A stretch of 64,000 bases of DNA from the NCBI RefSeq assembly GCF_002006355.2, contig NZ_CP096980.1:4030001-4094000 (forward strand), read 5' to 3'. The stretch is from Clostridium felsineum DSM 794. Its GTDB lineage: Bacteria > Bacillota > Clostridia > Clostridiales > Clostridiaceae. A program made the position numbers and the translations under genes. The notes under the pieces were generated by a model. It was not told where the DNA came from. It did not search any database and saw nothing but the letters and a program-made list of their open reading frames with translations. The first letter of the stretch is position 1. Every line of letters starts with the position of its first letter. Shown here one piece after another: positions 26,130 through 35,663 of the stretch.

Positions 26130-27467
26130 TTATTGAAGTTCATTCCAGTAGCCTTTATTAGCTTCAATTAAATCTTGTAATAATTCCTTAGCAACATCGG
26201 TATTTACAACTGTACGATTTAAAACAAGTGCTTGTAATGCCTTTTGGTAACTTCCTTCTAAACATGCATCTACCGCTAACTTTTCATATGCATACTGATT
26301 TTCCATAAGTCCTTTATAAAAAGTTGGTATACTTCCCACAGCTAAAGGCTCAACTCCATTGCTTCCAACTCGACATGGAACTTCTACCATCATACCTTGA
26401 GAAACATTATTAATAGCTCCCTTATTTTCTGTAATTGTCAAGAAAATTTCATTTGTATTATTTGCAATTGCTGTTGCTAAATCTACTATATACTCAGCAT
26501 GACATCCCACATCACTAGTAAGCTCATACTCAGTGCCGTGAATTTTTCCTAAGGATATAATCTTATGCATCCTTTCATAAGTTTCTTTTTCGTTTCCATC
26601 CATTACTTCATTAGCTCTTGTATATTCTGGATTTTCCTTATCCTTCATCTTCCTAGGATATAAATAATATTGTAAATATGTGTTTGGTAAATATTCATCA
26701 TAATCTTTTATCATTTGGCTCATAAATTCAAAGGTGGATTTCCAAGATTTTTCTTGAAAAAGAGGCTCTGTTTGAACATCTACTGGTGTTTTCAAAATTT
26801 CTCTTAATTTAGGCAAATAATCTTCCCCTGTTTTTTTATCTAAAATGTGCGTAAACCACCCAAAATGATTTAATCCAAAATATTTTGGTTCCAAGTCTCT
26901 TCTTTTTAAACCAAGCACAGCAGCATAAATATCCATAATTGCAATTGGCATATCGCAAATATTAATTATACGATAATCACTTGGAAATACTCTTTTAGTT
27001 GCCTCTGCAACAATTGCAGCAGGATTAGAATAATTTAAAATCCAGCACTTAGAAGAGTACTTTCTAATACTTTTTATCAAATCAATAACCGCAGGAACAC
27101 TTCTAAGTCCATATGCAAATCCTCCAGCTCCACATGTCTCCTGACCAAGGCATCCATACTTCAATGAAATTTTTTCATCCTTTTCACGCATCTTTAATCT
27201 TCCTGCACGAATTTGCATAAGAGCAAAATCTATATCTTCAAATGCTTCTTTTTCATCTGTTGTCCATATTACTTCTTCCAATTCAGGATAGTATTCTTTA
27301 AACAATATTTTTGCATATTCCCCTACTATCTCTTGACGCTCACTCTCATTATCATATAAAACAATTTTTCTCAATGGGAATCTTTCTTTTTGGTTACATA
27401 ACATTGCAAGCATATCTGGTGTGTAACGGCTTCCCCCACCAACAATACAAATTGAATACTTTTTCAT
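26130..27467 (-). CDS. 6-phospho-alpha-glucosidase, glycoside hydrolase family 4
   Basis: This 445-residue enzyme belongs to the NAD+- and Mn2+-dependent GH4 family. The dinucleotide motif IVGGGSRYTPDML is at the N-terminus. The metal/active-site regions NICDMPIAI (Cys about 171) and LNHFGW (His about 200) match GlvA/MalH-type phospho-alpha-glucosidases. It cleaves phosphorylated disaccharides such as maltose 6'-phosphate after PTS uptake. It starts one base after the PTS gene stop, so the two are coupled. Substrate choice among alpha-glucosides is inferred from family resemblance and the GlvC/MalX-like transporter. Confidence 0.93.
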   Translation of the reverse strand: MKKYSICIVGGGSRYTPDMLAMLCNQKERFPLRKIVLYDNESERQEIVGEYAKILFKEYYPELEEVIWTTDEKEAFEDIDFALMQIRAGRLKMREKDEKISLKYGCLGQETCGAGGFAYGLRSVPAVIDLIKSIRKYSSKCWILNYSNPAAIVAEATKRVFPSDYRIINICDMPIAIMDIYAAVLGLKRRDLEPKYFGLNHFGWFTHILDKKTGEDYLPKLREILKTPVDVQTEPLFQEKSWKSTFEFMSQMIKDYDEYLPNTYLQYYLYPRKMKDKENPEYTRANEVMDGNEKETYERMHKIISLGKIHGTEYELTSDVGCHAEYIVDLATAIANNTNEIFLTITENKGAINNVSQGMMVEVPCRVGSNGVEPLAVGSIPTFYKGLMENQYAYEKLAVDACLEGSYQKALQALVLNRTVVNTDVAKELLQDLIEANKGYWNELQ

Positions 27468-27468
27468 T

Positions 27469-29025
27469 TTAAATTACCCCTTTCTTTTTATCTAATAATT
27501 TAATAAGATTTTCCTTTGAATTTTCTACTGTCATTCCTATGATGATTTGTACATTATTACCTTTAACAACAATGCCCTTTTGCTGAGCTTTTCCTATTAT
27601 ATCTTTATTTACTTTGCTAACATCCTTTACATCAATTCTTAAACGTGTAAAACAGTTATTAACCTCTACTATGTTTTCAGCTCCGCCTAATCCTTCAATA
27701 ATTAATTCAGAGTCTTCATCTCTACTATCACTTTTAGAAACGTTATCATTTACTTGTTTATTTAAAGAATTGTTAACTGAATCTTCTCTACCAGGTGTCT
27801 TAATATTAAATTTCTTAATTAGGAAAACAAATACGAAATACCATACTGCAGTCATTATGATACCAACTGCGAAGAAAATATATATTTTGGAAATTTTTGG
27901 GCTTATTACAGAATTACAAACCACTGTATCTAAAAGACCATAAATCGAATACGTTCTTGAACCCAAAATCCACAATAACATTTCTGAAAAGCCAGTAATT
28001 ACGCCATGTACTAACCATAGTAGTGGAGATATGAAAAGATATGCGAAATCAAGAGGTTCTGTAATTCCTGCTACAACTGCAACGAAAAGCGATGGTATAA
28101 GTAAGCCTTTTACAGCTTTCTTATTTTCAGGTTTTGCAGTCCTTATCATAGCAAGAACAATACCTATACTTCCAAAAATCTTTGCAAATCCAAAGGTTGC
28201 AAATCTTATAGATGGATCAATTGCTGTAAGCTTAGCACTATTACTCATTTCAGAATAAAAAATGTTAACAGCTCCTTGTATAGACTTTCCATCAACATTC
28301 AAGGTTCCACCGATTCCTGTAAAACAAAATGGCATCCATAATAAATGATGTAATCCTGTTGGAATTAAAAATCTGTTGCCAAATGAATATACAAATACAC
28401 CTAAAGCACCTGCACCTTTCATAAATCCTGATAAGCCATTAATACCGTAATTGATAACTGGCCATACGTAACTGAGCACAATTGCCAATATCAAAGTAAT
28501 AGGTATCATAACTATAAATACAAATCTTGATCCTCCATAAATTCTGAACATATCGCCAAATTGTATATCTGAAAATTTGTTAAACACATATCCAGTAATA
28601 CATCCTAATATTATTCCTAAGAACACATTCATATCTATTACTTGAAATCCTAATACAGTATTTTGACCAGTTCCAAATAATCCCATAGCACCTGACTTAG
28701 CCAGCATATTTTGAGATGTAAGCCAAGCATTATTAGCAGCTAAGAATATAATGTAAACGATTAATCCAATGATAGCCGCATCCACTTTTTTCTTTTTAGC
28801 AAATGCTGTGGTAAGTCCAACGCAAAAGATAATAGAAAGATTATTAAGCATAGCATCCATCATCTTCTTTAGCAGCATACCTATAAAAACTATAAATGAT
28901 GGCATAAAACTAAGCTGCATAATAACAGCTATTGCAAGACCAATTCCCATAACTGTTAAAAACATAACTGGTTGTACTGCAGCCTGTGAAAATTTTTGAC
29001 TTAATGACAATAATTTTTCTTTCAT
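27469..29025 (-). CDS. PTS alpha-glucoside-specific EIICB component
   Basis: A 518-residue transporter. The EIIC membrane domain (about 1-410) has PTS landmarks including NRFLIPTGLHHLLWMPF and GITEPLDFAYLF. After a Ser/Asp-rich linker (about 415-435) comes an EIIB domain (about 440-518) with the phosphorylated Cys near 457 in NNCFTRLR. No EIIA is fused. The resemblance is to GlvC/MalX permeases. It leads the EIICB-GH4-EIIA operon, with a promoter and RpiR-type operator candidates upstream. Confidence 0.93.
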   Translation of the reverse strand: MKEKLLSLSQKFSQAAVQPVMFLTVMGIGLAIAVIMQLSFMPSFIVFIGMLLKKMMDAMLNNLSIIFCVGLTTAFAKKKKVDAAIIGLIVYIIFLAANNAWLTSQNMLAKSGAMGLFGTGQNTVLGFQVIDMNVFLGIILGCITGYVFNKFSDIQFGDMFRIYGGSRFVFIVMIPITLILAIVLSYVWPVINYGINGLSGFMKGAGALGVFVYSFGNRFLIPTGLHHLLWMPFCFTGIGGTLNVDGKSIQGAVNIFYSEMSNSAKLTAIDPSIRFATFGFAKIFGSIGIVLAMIRTAKPENKKAVKGLLIPSLFVAVVAGITEPLDFAYLFISPLLWLVHGVITGFSEMLLWILGSRTYSIYGLLDTVVCNSVISPKISKIYIFFAVGIIMTAVWYFVFVFLIKKFNIKTPGREDSVNNSLNKQVNDNVSKSDSRDEDSELIIEGLGGAENIVEVNNCFTRLRIDVKDVSKVNKDIIGKAQQKGIVVKGNNVQIIIGMTVENSKENLIKLLDKKKGVI

Positions 29026-29056
29026 GAGATAATGCCTCCTTCTTTTATTTGTTTAT

Positions 29057-29085
29057 AATATACCCCAGTTTGTTTTGCCTATCAA
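29057..29085 (-). promoter_or_regulatory. Sigma-A promoter of the alpha-glucoside operon
   Basis: Reading leftward, TTGATA (29085-29080), a 17-base spacer and TATATT (29062-29057), 32 bases before the EIICB start. Confidence 0.7.
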
Positions 29086-29110
29086 TACAGTTTTCATAGT
29101 TGTGAAAATG

Positions 29111-29135
29111 TTTACCTAAAGTAAAAAAGTTTACT
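29111..29135. promoter_or_regulatory. Candidate RpiR operator
   Basis: Two overlapping dyads, TTTAC-N5-GTAAA (29111-29125) and AGTAAA-N4-TTTACT (29120-29135), lie upstream of the -35 box and downstream of the rpiR terminator. Overlapping palindromes beside a sugar regulator suggest its binding site. Confidence 0.45.
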
Positions 29136-29152
29136 GCAATATAAGCGCAAAA

Positions 29153-29182
29153 CAGACCAGCAATTTCCATTACTGGTCTGTT
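29153..29182 (-). terminator. Terminator of the rpiR gene
   Basis: ACAGACCAG and its complement CTGGTCTGT enclose 12 bases and are followed leftward by TTTTG. It isolates rpiR from the PTS promoter. Confidence 0.8.
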
Positions 29183-29190
29183 ATATGTCA

Positions 29191-29904
29191 TTAATCTTTT
29201 TCTCTGTTCAAGTATTTCTTAGAATATTCAACCAACACTAATTCTAATAAGATTATTAAATTAGCAGTAAAAAAATTAGGTAAGTAATGCTCCACATCAG
29301 ACTTGATACCTCCAACTTCAACCGTTACATATGAAAGTTTTGCAAGCGGAGACTCTTTGTTAGAAGTAAAGGCTATAACCTTAAAATTATTACTAATGGC
29401 TTCATTAACTTTTTCAATAATTTCAGCCCTATATCCTGAATAAGAAAAGAAAAAATAAAGTCCAGACTTACTATTTCTAAATGCTTCATAGTGATAACTA
29501 CTAGCTGCATCAAATCCAAATATCAACAACTTTTGCAAGTAATATTCCTTTGCACTATCACAAAGACCTAATGAATCCAAATAAATTTTTTTATCTTTAA
29601 ATTCTCTTAGTACCTCTACAAGCATATCAATATTCTCTTTTAAATGATCATTTACACCTATAATACCACTAGTGTTAGAAAAATCTAACTTTTGTGCATT
29701 ATTAGCGGTTGAAAGAATAGTGTAGTACATTTCACTATATCCACTATACCCAAGCTTCTTAGATAGTTTAATAATTGCTGACTTTGAAACAAAACATTCC
29801 TTTGCTATTATATCTATACCAACTTTTTCATTTTTATTAATATAATTTTGTATTTTATTTAACATTACTTTCTCAAGTTCTGTTAATATAGCATTATTCC
29901 CCAA
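29191..29904 (-). CDS. RpiR/MurR family transcriptional regulator
   Basis: A 237-residue sugar-responsive regulator. The N-terminal HTH-6 domain (about 5-80) includes IDIIAKECFVSKSAIIKLSKKLG. The C-terminal SIS phosphosugar-binding domain (about 95-225) includes a serine-rich loop (FFFSYSGYRAEI) and AFTSNKESPLAKL. The start is TTG at 29904, with AAGGTG 7 bases upstream. It lies directly before the alpha-glucoside operon in the same direction but has its own terminator. It probably senses the phosphorylated disaccharide and controls that operon. Confidence 0.88.
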   Translation of the reverse strand: MGNNAILTELEKVMLNKIQNYINKNEKVGIDIIAKECFVSKSAIIKLSKKLGYSGYSEMYYTILSTANNAQKLDFSNTSGIIGVNDHLKENIDMLVEVLREFKDKKIYLDSLGLCDSAKEYYLQKLLIFGFDAASSYHYEAFRNSKSGLYFFFSYSGYRAEIIEKVNEAISNNFKVIAFTSNKESPLAKLSYVTVEVGGIKSDVEHYLPNFFTANLIILLELVLVEYSKKYLNREKD

Positions 29905-30350
29905 CTATAAACACCTTCTGTTCATAAAATGCATTTTCTTTTTAGTATATCATTACATACATAATTAAATCTATATAATTAATTTTAAAAAACTGAATTC
30001 AGTTAGTTTTATTTGTAACAGAACAAATCATGATTGTAAATATATTTAATTACATTTTTTCACTTTTATACTAATCGATTAAATTTTATTAATTAAGGTG
30101 TTTTTTTAAATTATTCTTTTATATTATAGAGTATTGACAATTATTTTTCTTACCTTTAACATTATAAATATAGCGGTAGTCAACGTATTTTAAAAAATAG
30201 TAAAAAATTTCTTTTAAAATACAAAAGGATAGTCAGTAATAATATTAGCTTTATTCAAAATTATTGTTAAAAGCTTTTGTAAAGGAGGGAAACTTTATAC
30301 TACATTCCAAAATAAAAGGAGGGAAAGATATTTTTATATATCGAATAATA
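29905..30350. other. AT-rich intergenic region between rpiR and the arabinanase gene
   Basis: Two divergent genes flank this stretch. I see a 14-base perfect palindrome, AACTGAATTCAGTT (29991-30004), and a TTGACA (30134-30139) without a -10 box at normal distance. Two copies of AAAGGAGGGAAA lie at about 30280 and 30316. No coding frame beyond the N-terminal extension of the arabinanase frame is supported. Confidence 0.5.
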
Positions 30351-32384
30351 ATGAAAAATAGATTTAAGAAAATCACGTCCATTATTTTAGGGTTATCTTT
30401 AACTCTAGTAGGTCAATTTGGAGTAATTTCATTTAACACCCCTGTTACAGCTTCTGCTGCTGCACTAAACACTTCGAGGGTTTCAGTACACGATCCGTCA
30501 ATAGTACAAGCTAACGGAAAATATTATCTCTTTGGCTCACATAGAGCAGATGCAGTTTCTTCTGATTTAACTTCTTGGAGTTACTTCCAAACAAACATAA
30601 ATAATGACTATGCAAATATTTTTTCTGTAGGTGGCAAATGGGCCGCTCACGGTAGCAAATCCTATGATATAACGGGAAATCTATGGGCACCTGATGTTAT
30701 ATATAATAAGCAAATGAAGAAATGGTGCATGTATATGAGTGTTAACGGTAACAATTTTTATTCTTCTATAGCTCTTGCAACCTCTGATAGTATAACTGGA
30801 CCATACAAATACGCTGGAACAATTGTATATTCGGGCTTTACCAACTCTTCCGAAGCTAGCCAAACTGATTATGCAAAGGTTACTGGTACAAACAATGTAG
30901 ACAAAAGATACTTATCAAATAATTCTTGGAATTCAGCTTATGGTACTAACGCTATTGATCCTTGCATAAAATACGATAAATCAGGTAACCTGTGGCTTTC
31001 TTACGGTTCATGGTTTGGTGGACTTTTTATATTAAAGCTAGATAATTCTACAGGTTTAAGGGATTATTCATATAAATATTCAACTAAAACCAATGCTTCT
31101 GATCAATATCTTGGCACAAAAATATCTGGTGGCTATGGAACCTCAGGTGAAGGTTCATATATTGAATACGACAAAGCCTCAGACTACTATTACCTGTATG
31201 AATCTTACTGTGGCCTTGATGCTACTGATAATTTCAGCGGATATCAAATCCGTATGTTTAGATCAAAAAATATAACTGGACCTTATACGGATTCACGAGG
31301 AAATTCAGCAATATGCACCAGTGCTAATGATGATAAATCAACTAAAGGTATAAAACTGTTCGGTAACTACTATTTTTCTTCTCTTGCAGGTGTAAATAGC
31401 TCTGAATTAAGCTCAAAAGGCTATATGTCAGGGGGGCATAATTCTGCACTGATTGATAATAATTCTGGACAAAGATACCTCATTTATCATACAAGATTTA
31501 ATAATGGTACTGAAAACCATCAAATTAGAGTGCATCAACAATTCTTAAATGAAGATGGCTGGCCTGTAACCGCAGTATATGAATATTTAGGAAGTCAAAT
31601 TTCTAACTCTGGTTACTCTAATAGTGATATTGTTGGAACTTACGAATTTGTTAACCATGGATTAAACGCAACCACAGCAAAAACTGGTATGCTAAAAACC
31701 TCTAAGGTTTCATTAAATGCTAATGGTACTATTTCTGGGGATTATACTGGAACCTGGAGCGAAAAGTCTGGAAGCTACTACTGCACTATGGTAATTGGCA
31801 GTGTTACTTACAAAGGAGTATTCTTCAAGCAATACGATGAATCAGCTTCACATAAAAACACTATGACTTTTTCTTTAATAGGTTCAAACGATGAATCAAT
31901 TTGGGGTTCAAAGGTTTCTGACTCAACAATAAATCCCTCTACTAAACTGGATGGTACTTACTATATTAAAAGCTCTTTAAGCGGAATGTATTTAGATGTG
32001 GCTAACGGAGAGACTACCGATGGAACTAATATTAGACAATGGACACCTTTAAATAATAATGCTCAAAAATTTAAGATAGTATCCAATAATGATGGCACTT
32101 ACAATATATTAACAGGTGCTTCTAACTACAAAAGTTCCCTTGATGTTACAAATAACTCCTCTACTGATGGGACTAATATTGAAGAATGGAATTATTGGGG
32201 TGGAGACATGCAGAAATTCAAATTGCAAAATGTTTCTGGCAATAAGTATGCTATTTTAACTAAAGCCTCAAACTTCAAATCTTGTCTAGATGTTTATAAC
32301 ATGAGTAAAGATTCTGGCGCTAATGTTTGCCAGTGGAACTATTGGGGTGGAGATGGACAACTTTGGGAGCTAATTCCTAATTAA
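30351..32384 (+). CDS. Secreted endo-1,5-alpha-L-arabinanase (GH43) with ricin-type lectin domain
   Basis: About 677 residues. The signal peptide runs from MKNRFKK to a TASAAA cleavage region (about residue 37). The GH43 five-blade propeller has the Asp base in SVHDPSI, the Asp in NAIDPCIKYD and the Glu acid in GTSGEGSYIEYD. It is followed by a beta-sandwich module (about 420-520) typical of extended AbnB-type arabinanases. A ricin-B/CBM13 trefoil (about 535-677) has repeated QxW-like ends. It degrades arabinan side chains of pectin. The frame opens 29 codons earlier at a TTG, but the signal peptide fits the ATG at 30351. Oddly, strong ribosome-like sites lie too far upstream of this ATG. Confidence 0.9.
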   Translation: MKNRFKKITSIILGLSLTLVGQFGVISFNTPVTASAAALNTSRVSVHDPSIVQANGKYYLFGSHRADAVSSDLTSWSYFQTNINNDYANIFSVGGKWAAHGSKSYDITGNLWAPDVIYNKQMKKWCMYMSVNGNNFYSSIALATSDSITGPYKYAGTIVYSGFTNSSEASQTDYAKVTGTNNVDKRYLSNNSWNSAYGTNAIDPCIKYDKSGNLWLSYGSWFGGLFILKLDNSTGLRDYSYKYSTKTNASDQYLGTKISGGYGTSGEGSYIEYDKASDYYYLYESYCGLDATDNFSGYQIRMFRSKNITGPYTDSRGNSAICTSANDDKSTKGIKLFGNYYFSSLAGVNSSELSSKGYMSGGHNSALIDNNSGQRYLIYHTRFNNGTENHQIRVHQQFLNEDGWPVTAVYEYLGSQISNSGYSNSDIVGTYEFVNHGLNATTAKTGMLKTSKVSLNANGTISGDYTGTWSEKSGSYYCTMVIGSVTYKGVFFKQYDESASHKNTMTFSLIGSNDESIWGSKVSDSTINPSTKLDGTYYIKSSLSGMYLDVANGETTDGTNIRQWTPLNNNAQKFKIVSNNDGTYNILTGASNYKSSLDVTNNSSTDGTNIEEWNYWGGDMQKFKLQNVSGNKYAILTKASNFKSCLDVYNMSKDSGANVCQWNYWGGDGQLWELIPN

Positions 32385-32404
32385 AATATTATATATAAAT
32401 CAAT

Positions 32405-32452
32405 AAACCTGGAATTAAAATTTCTATAAGAAAACTTTTAATCCCAGGTTTT
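32405..32452. terminator. Bidirectional terminator
   Basis: AAACCTGGAATTAAAA (from 32405) pairs with TTTTAATCCCAGGTTT (one mismatch), followed by TTTTT on the + strand and preceded by an A-rich start. It separates the convergent arabinanase and MFS genes. Confidence 0.85.
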
Positions 32453-32455
32453 TAA

Positions 32456-33622
32456 CTACCTATTTTCTTTTACTATACCAATACCTACAAAAATAACAGG
32501 AACAAGCATAAACATAATGAACAAAAATGCATTTGTAATTCCATACCTGTCACTAAAAAAACCTATAGTAGGAAAAACAACAATCATACAAATACTATAG
32601 CAGATACTTTGAAAGGAAAGTATAGTTGCCCTATTTTTTGATGGTATAAGACCATTAATATAATTACTAAATATAGGATAGGTTATCCCACAACTAAAGG
32701 AACATACAAGAAAAAATAAAATTGTAAGTTTTCCTTTAAAGAAAAATAGTCCAAAGAGTGATATTACATACAATAACGGTATTAATATTATAACTCCTTT
32801 TACTTTCAATTTTTGTTCTAGTTTATAGGAAACCTTTGAAGCAAAGGCTTGAACCACATTATCCAAAAGGAGAATTACAGCTATTATAACCTTCATGTAA
32901 TTCATGTCTCCAAAATACTTTTGACTATAATAATATATTGTTGCCGCTATAGTAGCCGTAATTTCAGAAAATAATATTAGATAAAATACTTCCTTCTTCT
33001 TAAAGAAAATATGACCGCACTCTTTTATATGCTTGAAAAAACTATTTCTAGTGATTTTCTGTTTTTCCTTTGGTTCCACATAAAATAACGAAACTATAAA
33101 GGATAAAGCTTGAACTAGTAAAGATAAAATATATGCATACACAAATCTAATATCCGATAAAATTCCACCAACAAATACCGCAAGTCCATTTCCTATTTCC
33201 ATCATTACCGCTATTTTTCCTGCAGTTTTATTATACTCTTCCTCTTTATTAAGCTTTTTTAAAGTATCATAAATAAGAGCTTCTTCTGCTCCTGAATTCA
33301 AATTATGGCCTAAAGCTGAAAATACAAAAGCTAGAGAAAACATAAAAAATCCATTTCCAAATATCATAATAATGCCAGAAATCAAGGACATTATTCTTCC
33401 AACTACAACACTTGTCTTTCTTCCAAGAAAATCTGCAACTATACCTGTAGGTACTTCTCCTAAAACACTGGACACGTGAAATATAGCTTCAATCACACCT
33501 ATTTCTGTTAAGCTCAACCCTTTATAGCTCAAATACAGCACCCATATAGCCGATGTCATATCAAAATTCATCATAAGATTATATATATAACTTACTTTTA
33601 TATTTCTATTTATACTTTTCAC
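32456..33622 (-). CDS. Major facilitator superfamily transporter
   Basis: About 388 residues with 11-12 transmembrane segments. The cytoplasmic loop between helices 2 and 3 reads GIVADFLGRKTSVVVGR, the MFS signature G-x-x-x-D-x-x-G-R-K. It resembles drug and multidrug exporters, but no substrate can be assigned. I choose the GTG at 33622 because GGAGGAG lies 5 bases upstream; the ATG 18 codons earlier would place the ribosome site inside the gene. It is a single gene with its own terminator shared with the arabinanase. Confidence 0.82.
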   Translation of the reverse strand: MKSINRNIKVSYIYNLMMNFDMTSAIWVLYLSYKGLSLTEIGVIEAIFHVSSVLGEVPTGIVADFLGRKTSVVVGRIMSLISGIIMIFGNGFFMFSLAFVFSALGHNLNSGAEEALIYDTLKKLNKEEEYNKTAGKIAVMMEIGNGLAVFVGGILSDIRFVYAYILSLLVQALSFIVSLFYVEPKEKQKITRNSFFKHIKECGHIFFKKKEVFYLILFSEITATIAATIYYYSQKYFGDMNYMKVIIAVILLLDNVVQAFASKVSYKLEQKLKVKGVIILIPLLYVISLFGLFFFKGKLTILFFLVCSFSCGITYPIFSNYINGLIPSKNRATILSFQSICYSICMIVVFPTIGFFSDRYGITNAFLFIMFMLVPVIFVGIGIVKENR

Positions 33623-33764
33623 AATAACTCCTCCATTGTATGTGTTTTTACTTTTCTCAATGGAGAGTTTATCCAAATTAATATATCACTAATAAAACAA
33701 AAAATCCTATGGAATATATACAAACCATAGAATTAAATATCATCTTCTAATTACATAAAAGGCA

Positions 33765-33905
33765 CTATGGAAATATACATATATTAGCAAAATCATTAAA
33801 AATGGACAGACTTCTCCTGTTAAAACGTCTGATTCCATTTTTTGTAACTGCACAACAATAATTAGGACTCTTATCGATTTTAACTTTGCTAATTAAATAT
33901 GCCAT
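33765..33905 (-). CDS. Small ORF of 46 residues, unknown function
   Basis: A leftward frame starts at ATG 33905 after a strong AAGGAGGG ribosome site and ends at TAG 33765. The product begins MAYLISKVKIDK, contains NYCCAVTKNGIRRFNRRS and ends FANICIFP; it is basic and has three cysteines. A promoter (TTGATT-N18-TATAAT) and an upstream terminator isolate it as its own transcription unit. I do not recognise the family. It is short enough to be missed by gene finders. The rest of the 33623-34059 gap holds only these control elements and AT-rich DNA. Confidence 0.55.
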   Translation of the reverse strand: MAYLISKVKIDKSPNYCCAVTKNGIRRFNRRSLSIFNDFANICIFP

Positions 33906-33936
33906 ACTCCAACCCTCCTTATTACTTTATATGATA

Positions 33937-33966
33937 ATTATACCATACCATTTTACCTTCAATCAA
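33937..33966 (-). promoter_or_regulatory. Sigma-A promoter of the 46-residue ORF
   Basis: Reading leftward, TTGATT (33966-33961), an 18-base spacer and perfect TATAAT (33942-33937), 31 bases before the ATG. Confidence 0.65.
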
Positions 33967-33967
33967 C

Positions 33968-34004
33968 AAAAACACCGAATAATATAGTACTTATCCGATG
34001 TTTT
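33968..34004 (-). terminator. Terminator of the zinc-ribbon gene
   Basis: Reading leftward, AAAACATCGGATAA pairs with TTATTCGGTGTTTT with few mismatches and runs into TTTTTG, 55 bases after the stop codon. Confidence 0.7.
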
Positions 34005-34059
34005 AATTTACATTATGTAAAGATAGAATTATTAAATTACCTTATGTATAATAAATTAT

Positions 34060-34422
34060 TTAATTTTCTTGCTTTTTTCTGTAATCTTCCATTTGCTTTA
34101 AATAATTTATTTGAGTTTCTGTTTTTCCTGAATATTTAATTTCTTCCACAGCAGCTTCACTATTACCATTACCCGACGAAGCCTGCAATGACTTCTTTAT
34201 TTCTTCAAACTGTTCACTTGTTAGCTGTATGTAACTTCCACAGTTAGGACAAGTAATACAGTACATTTTTTTATAAGGTATTACAGGTATAAAAAATAAA
34301 GTAAACCAGGTTCTAATAATGCATAAATTCCAAACTTCTGTACTGTTACAATAACTACATGTACGTTGAAAAACTTCTCCTATCTTCCTTTTGGTTACTC
34401 TACCCCAGCCCCAAATTATCAA
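34060..34422 (-). CDS. Zinc-ribbon family protein
   Basis: A 120-residue protein with two CxxC pairs, CSYC (about 22-25) and CPNC (about 58-61), separated by a hydrophobic segment (WFTLFFIPVIPY). This is the layout of the zinc-ribbon_15 type proteins found in many Firmicutes. The C-terminal third is polar and probably flexible. The start is TTG at 34422 with AAGGAG 7 bases upstream. Function is unknown; the hydrophobic middle may anchor or pack against a membrane. Confidence 0.72.
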   Translation of the reverse strand: MIIWGWGRVTKRKIGEVFQRTCSYCNSTEVWNLCIIRTWFTLFFIPVIPYKKMYCITCPNCGSYIQLTSEQFEEIKKSLQASSGNGNSEAAVEEIKYSGKTETQINYLKQMEDYRKKQEN

Positions 34423-34547
34423 GCTATCACTCCTTAATATTTTATCGAATTTAATTATATCATCATGCTATATTTTTTACAATATTTATATAACCGAAAG
34501 CTTATTGCTAGGGTTTCCTTTGTTTTCATGGAGGATATTGGATTATT

Positions 34548-35408
34548 TTACTCCAAATTAAACACTAAACATATAAGCATTACTAATTCAAGAATCGAAC
34601 ACATTTGAGCACAAAGATAAGTTCTATAAAAATCATCAAACTTTCGTTTTTCAAGTAAATATATAGAAAATATCATTAATGAACCCATGATTCCCATAAT
34701 CAAACCAAATATGCTTTCATTTTCAATAGAAAACCAAATACCATTTTCCATTCCATATTTTATAAAATAGTAAGCAAAAATAGGAATAGCAATTATATTT
34801 GTTGGTATGAATAGTTTCAATTTAATAAATGGTGAAATAAATGCTAAAAAGAATGCCGCGCCCATTATAGCAATGAACAATAAAATATCTTTAAAAGGAA
34901 ACCCTACAACCTTTCCTTCTTTTTTATTATTACTTCCCACAACAATTTTTTCACAATAAATCGCTTTATGCGTGTGGGTTAGATATCCTATTTTGCAAAA
35001 ATCATATTGACTTACACCACATGAAAAGAAAAATTCAATCTCTTCTCCTGTAGACAGATAAACATAGTATGTTGGGTCTTTGCTATAATGTTTTATTTCT
35101 GCTACTTCCCCAGTGACATAATTTAGTTTTCCAGTTATTAATTGAGGAATATCAAGAAAATTCGGTTTAAGAAAGTAAATTGTTATACTCATAACGATTA
35201 TGAACCAAATAACCTTCCATGGACTAACCTTACTTATATCCCATCTTTTTCTTTTAGGCAAACTTTGCAAATAATAATATTTATATTTTCCTTTCGTTGC
35301 ATTTTTTTTAATGCCTAAAAACCAATTAGAACTTAGTGCTATTATAACTCCTATTATTAACCAGAATATAATTCCAATTATAAAAAAACATGTTTGAAAT
35401 ATTCTCAT
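34548..35408 (-). CDS. Membrane protein of unknown function
   Basis: A 286-residue protein with about six hydrophobic segments: near residues 5-27, 68-85, 173-190, 195-215, 234-252 and 268-284. A hydrophilic domain of some 80 residues (about 90-170) contains EVAEIKHYSKDPTYYVYLSTGEE, reminiscent of the beta-rich domain in DUF3592-like proteins; that resemblance is only by eye. AAGGTGG precedes the ATG. It lies beside the RHS cassette region but shows no similarity to the small immunity-like proteins. Confidence 0.6.
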   Translation of the reverse strand: MRIFQTCFFIIGIIFWLIIGVIIALSSNWFLGIKKNATKGKYKYYYLQSLPKRKRWDISKVSPWKVIWFIIVMSITIYFLKPNFLDIPQLITGKLNYVTGEVAEIKHYSKDPTYYVYLSTGEEIEFFFSCGVSQYDFCKIGYLTHTHKAIYCEKIVVGSNNKKEGKVVGFPFKDILLFIAIMGAAFFLAFISPFIKLKLFIPTNIIAIPIFAYYFIKYGMENGIWFSIENESIFGLIMGIMGSLMIFSIYLLEKRKFDDFYRTYLCAQMCSILELVMLICLVFNLE

Positions 35409-35663
35409 TCTTTTACCACCTTAAAATTCTCAATATCTATTAGGGTTTATTCAATGTATATCTATCTTATTTGATTGAATAATGTTCGTACTATTATACA
35501 AGTCCGAACTAATCTTATCATATAATAGAAAACAAAATGAGTAAAAAGTCATATAATACACTTATCATATATAATATTATTTTGATTTTTTATTCAAACT
35601 TTAAGAAAATCACATAACATTATATTTAGATTGCAAACTAAAAACACATGAAAATTTATTTCT

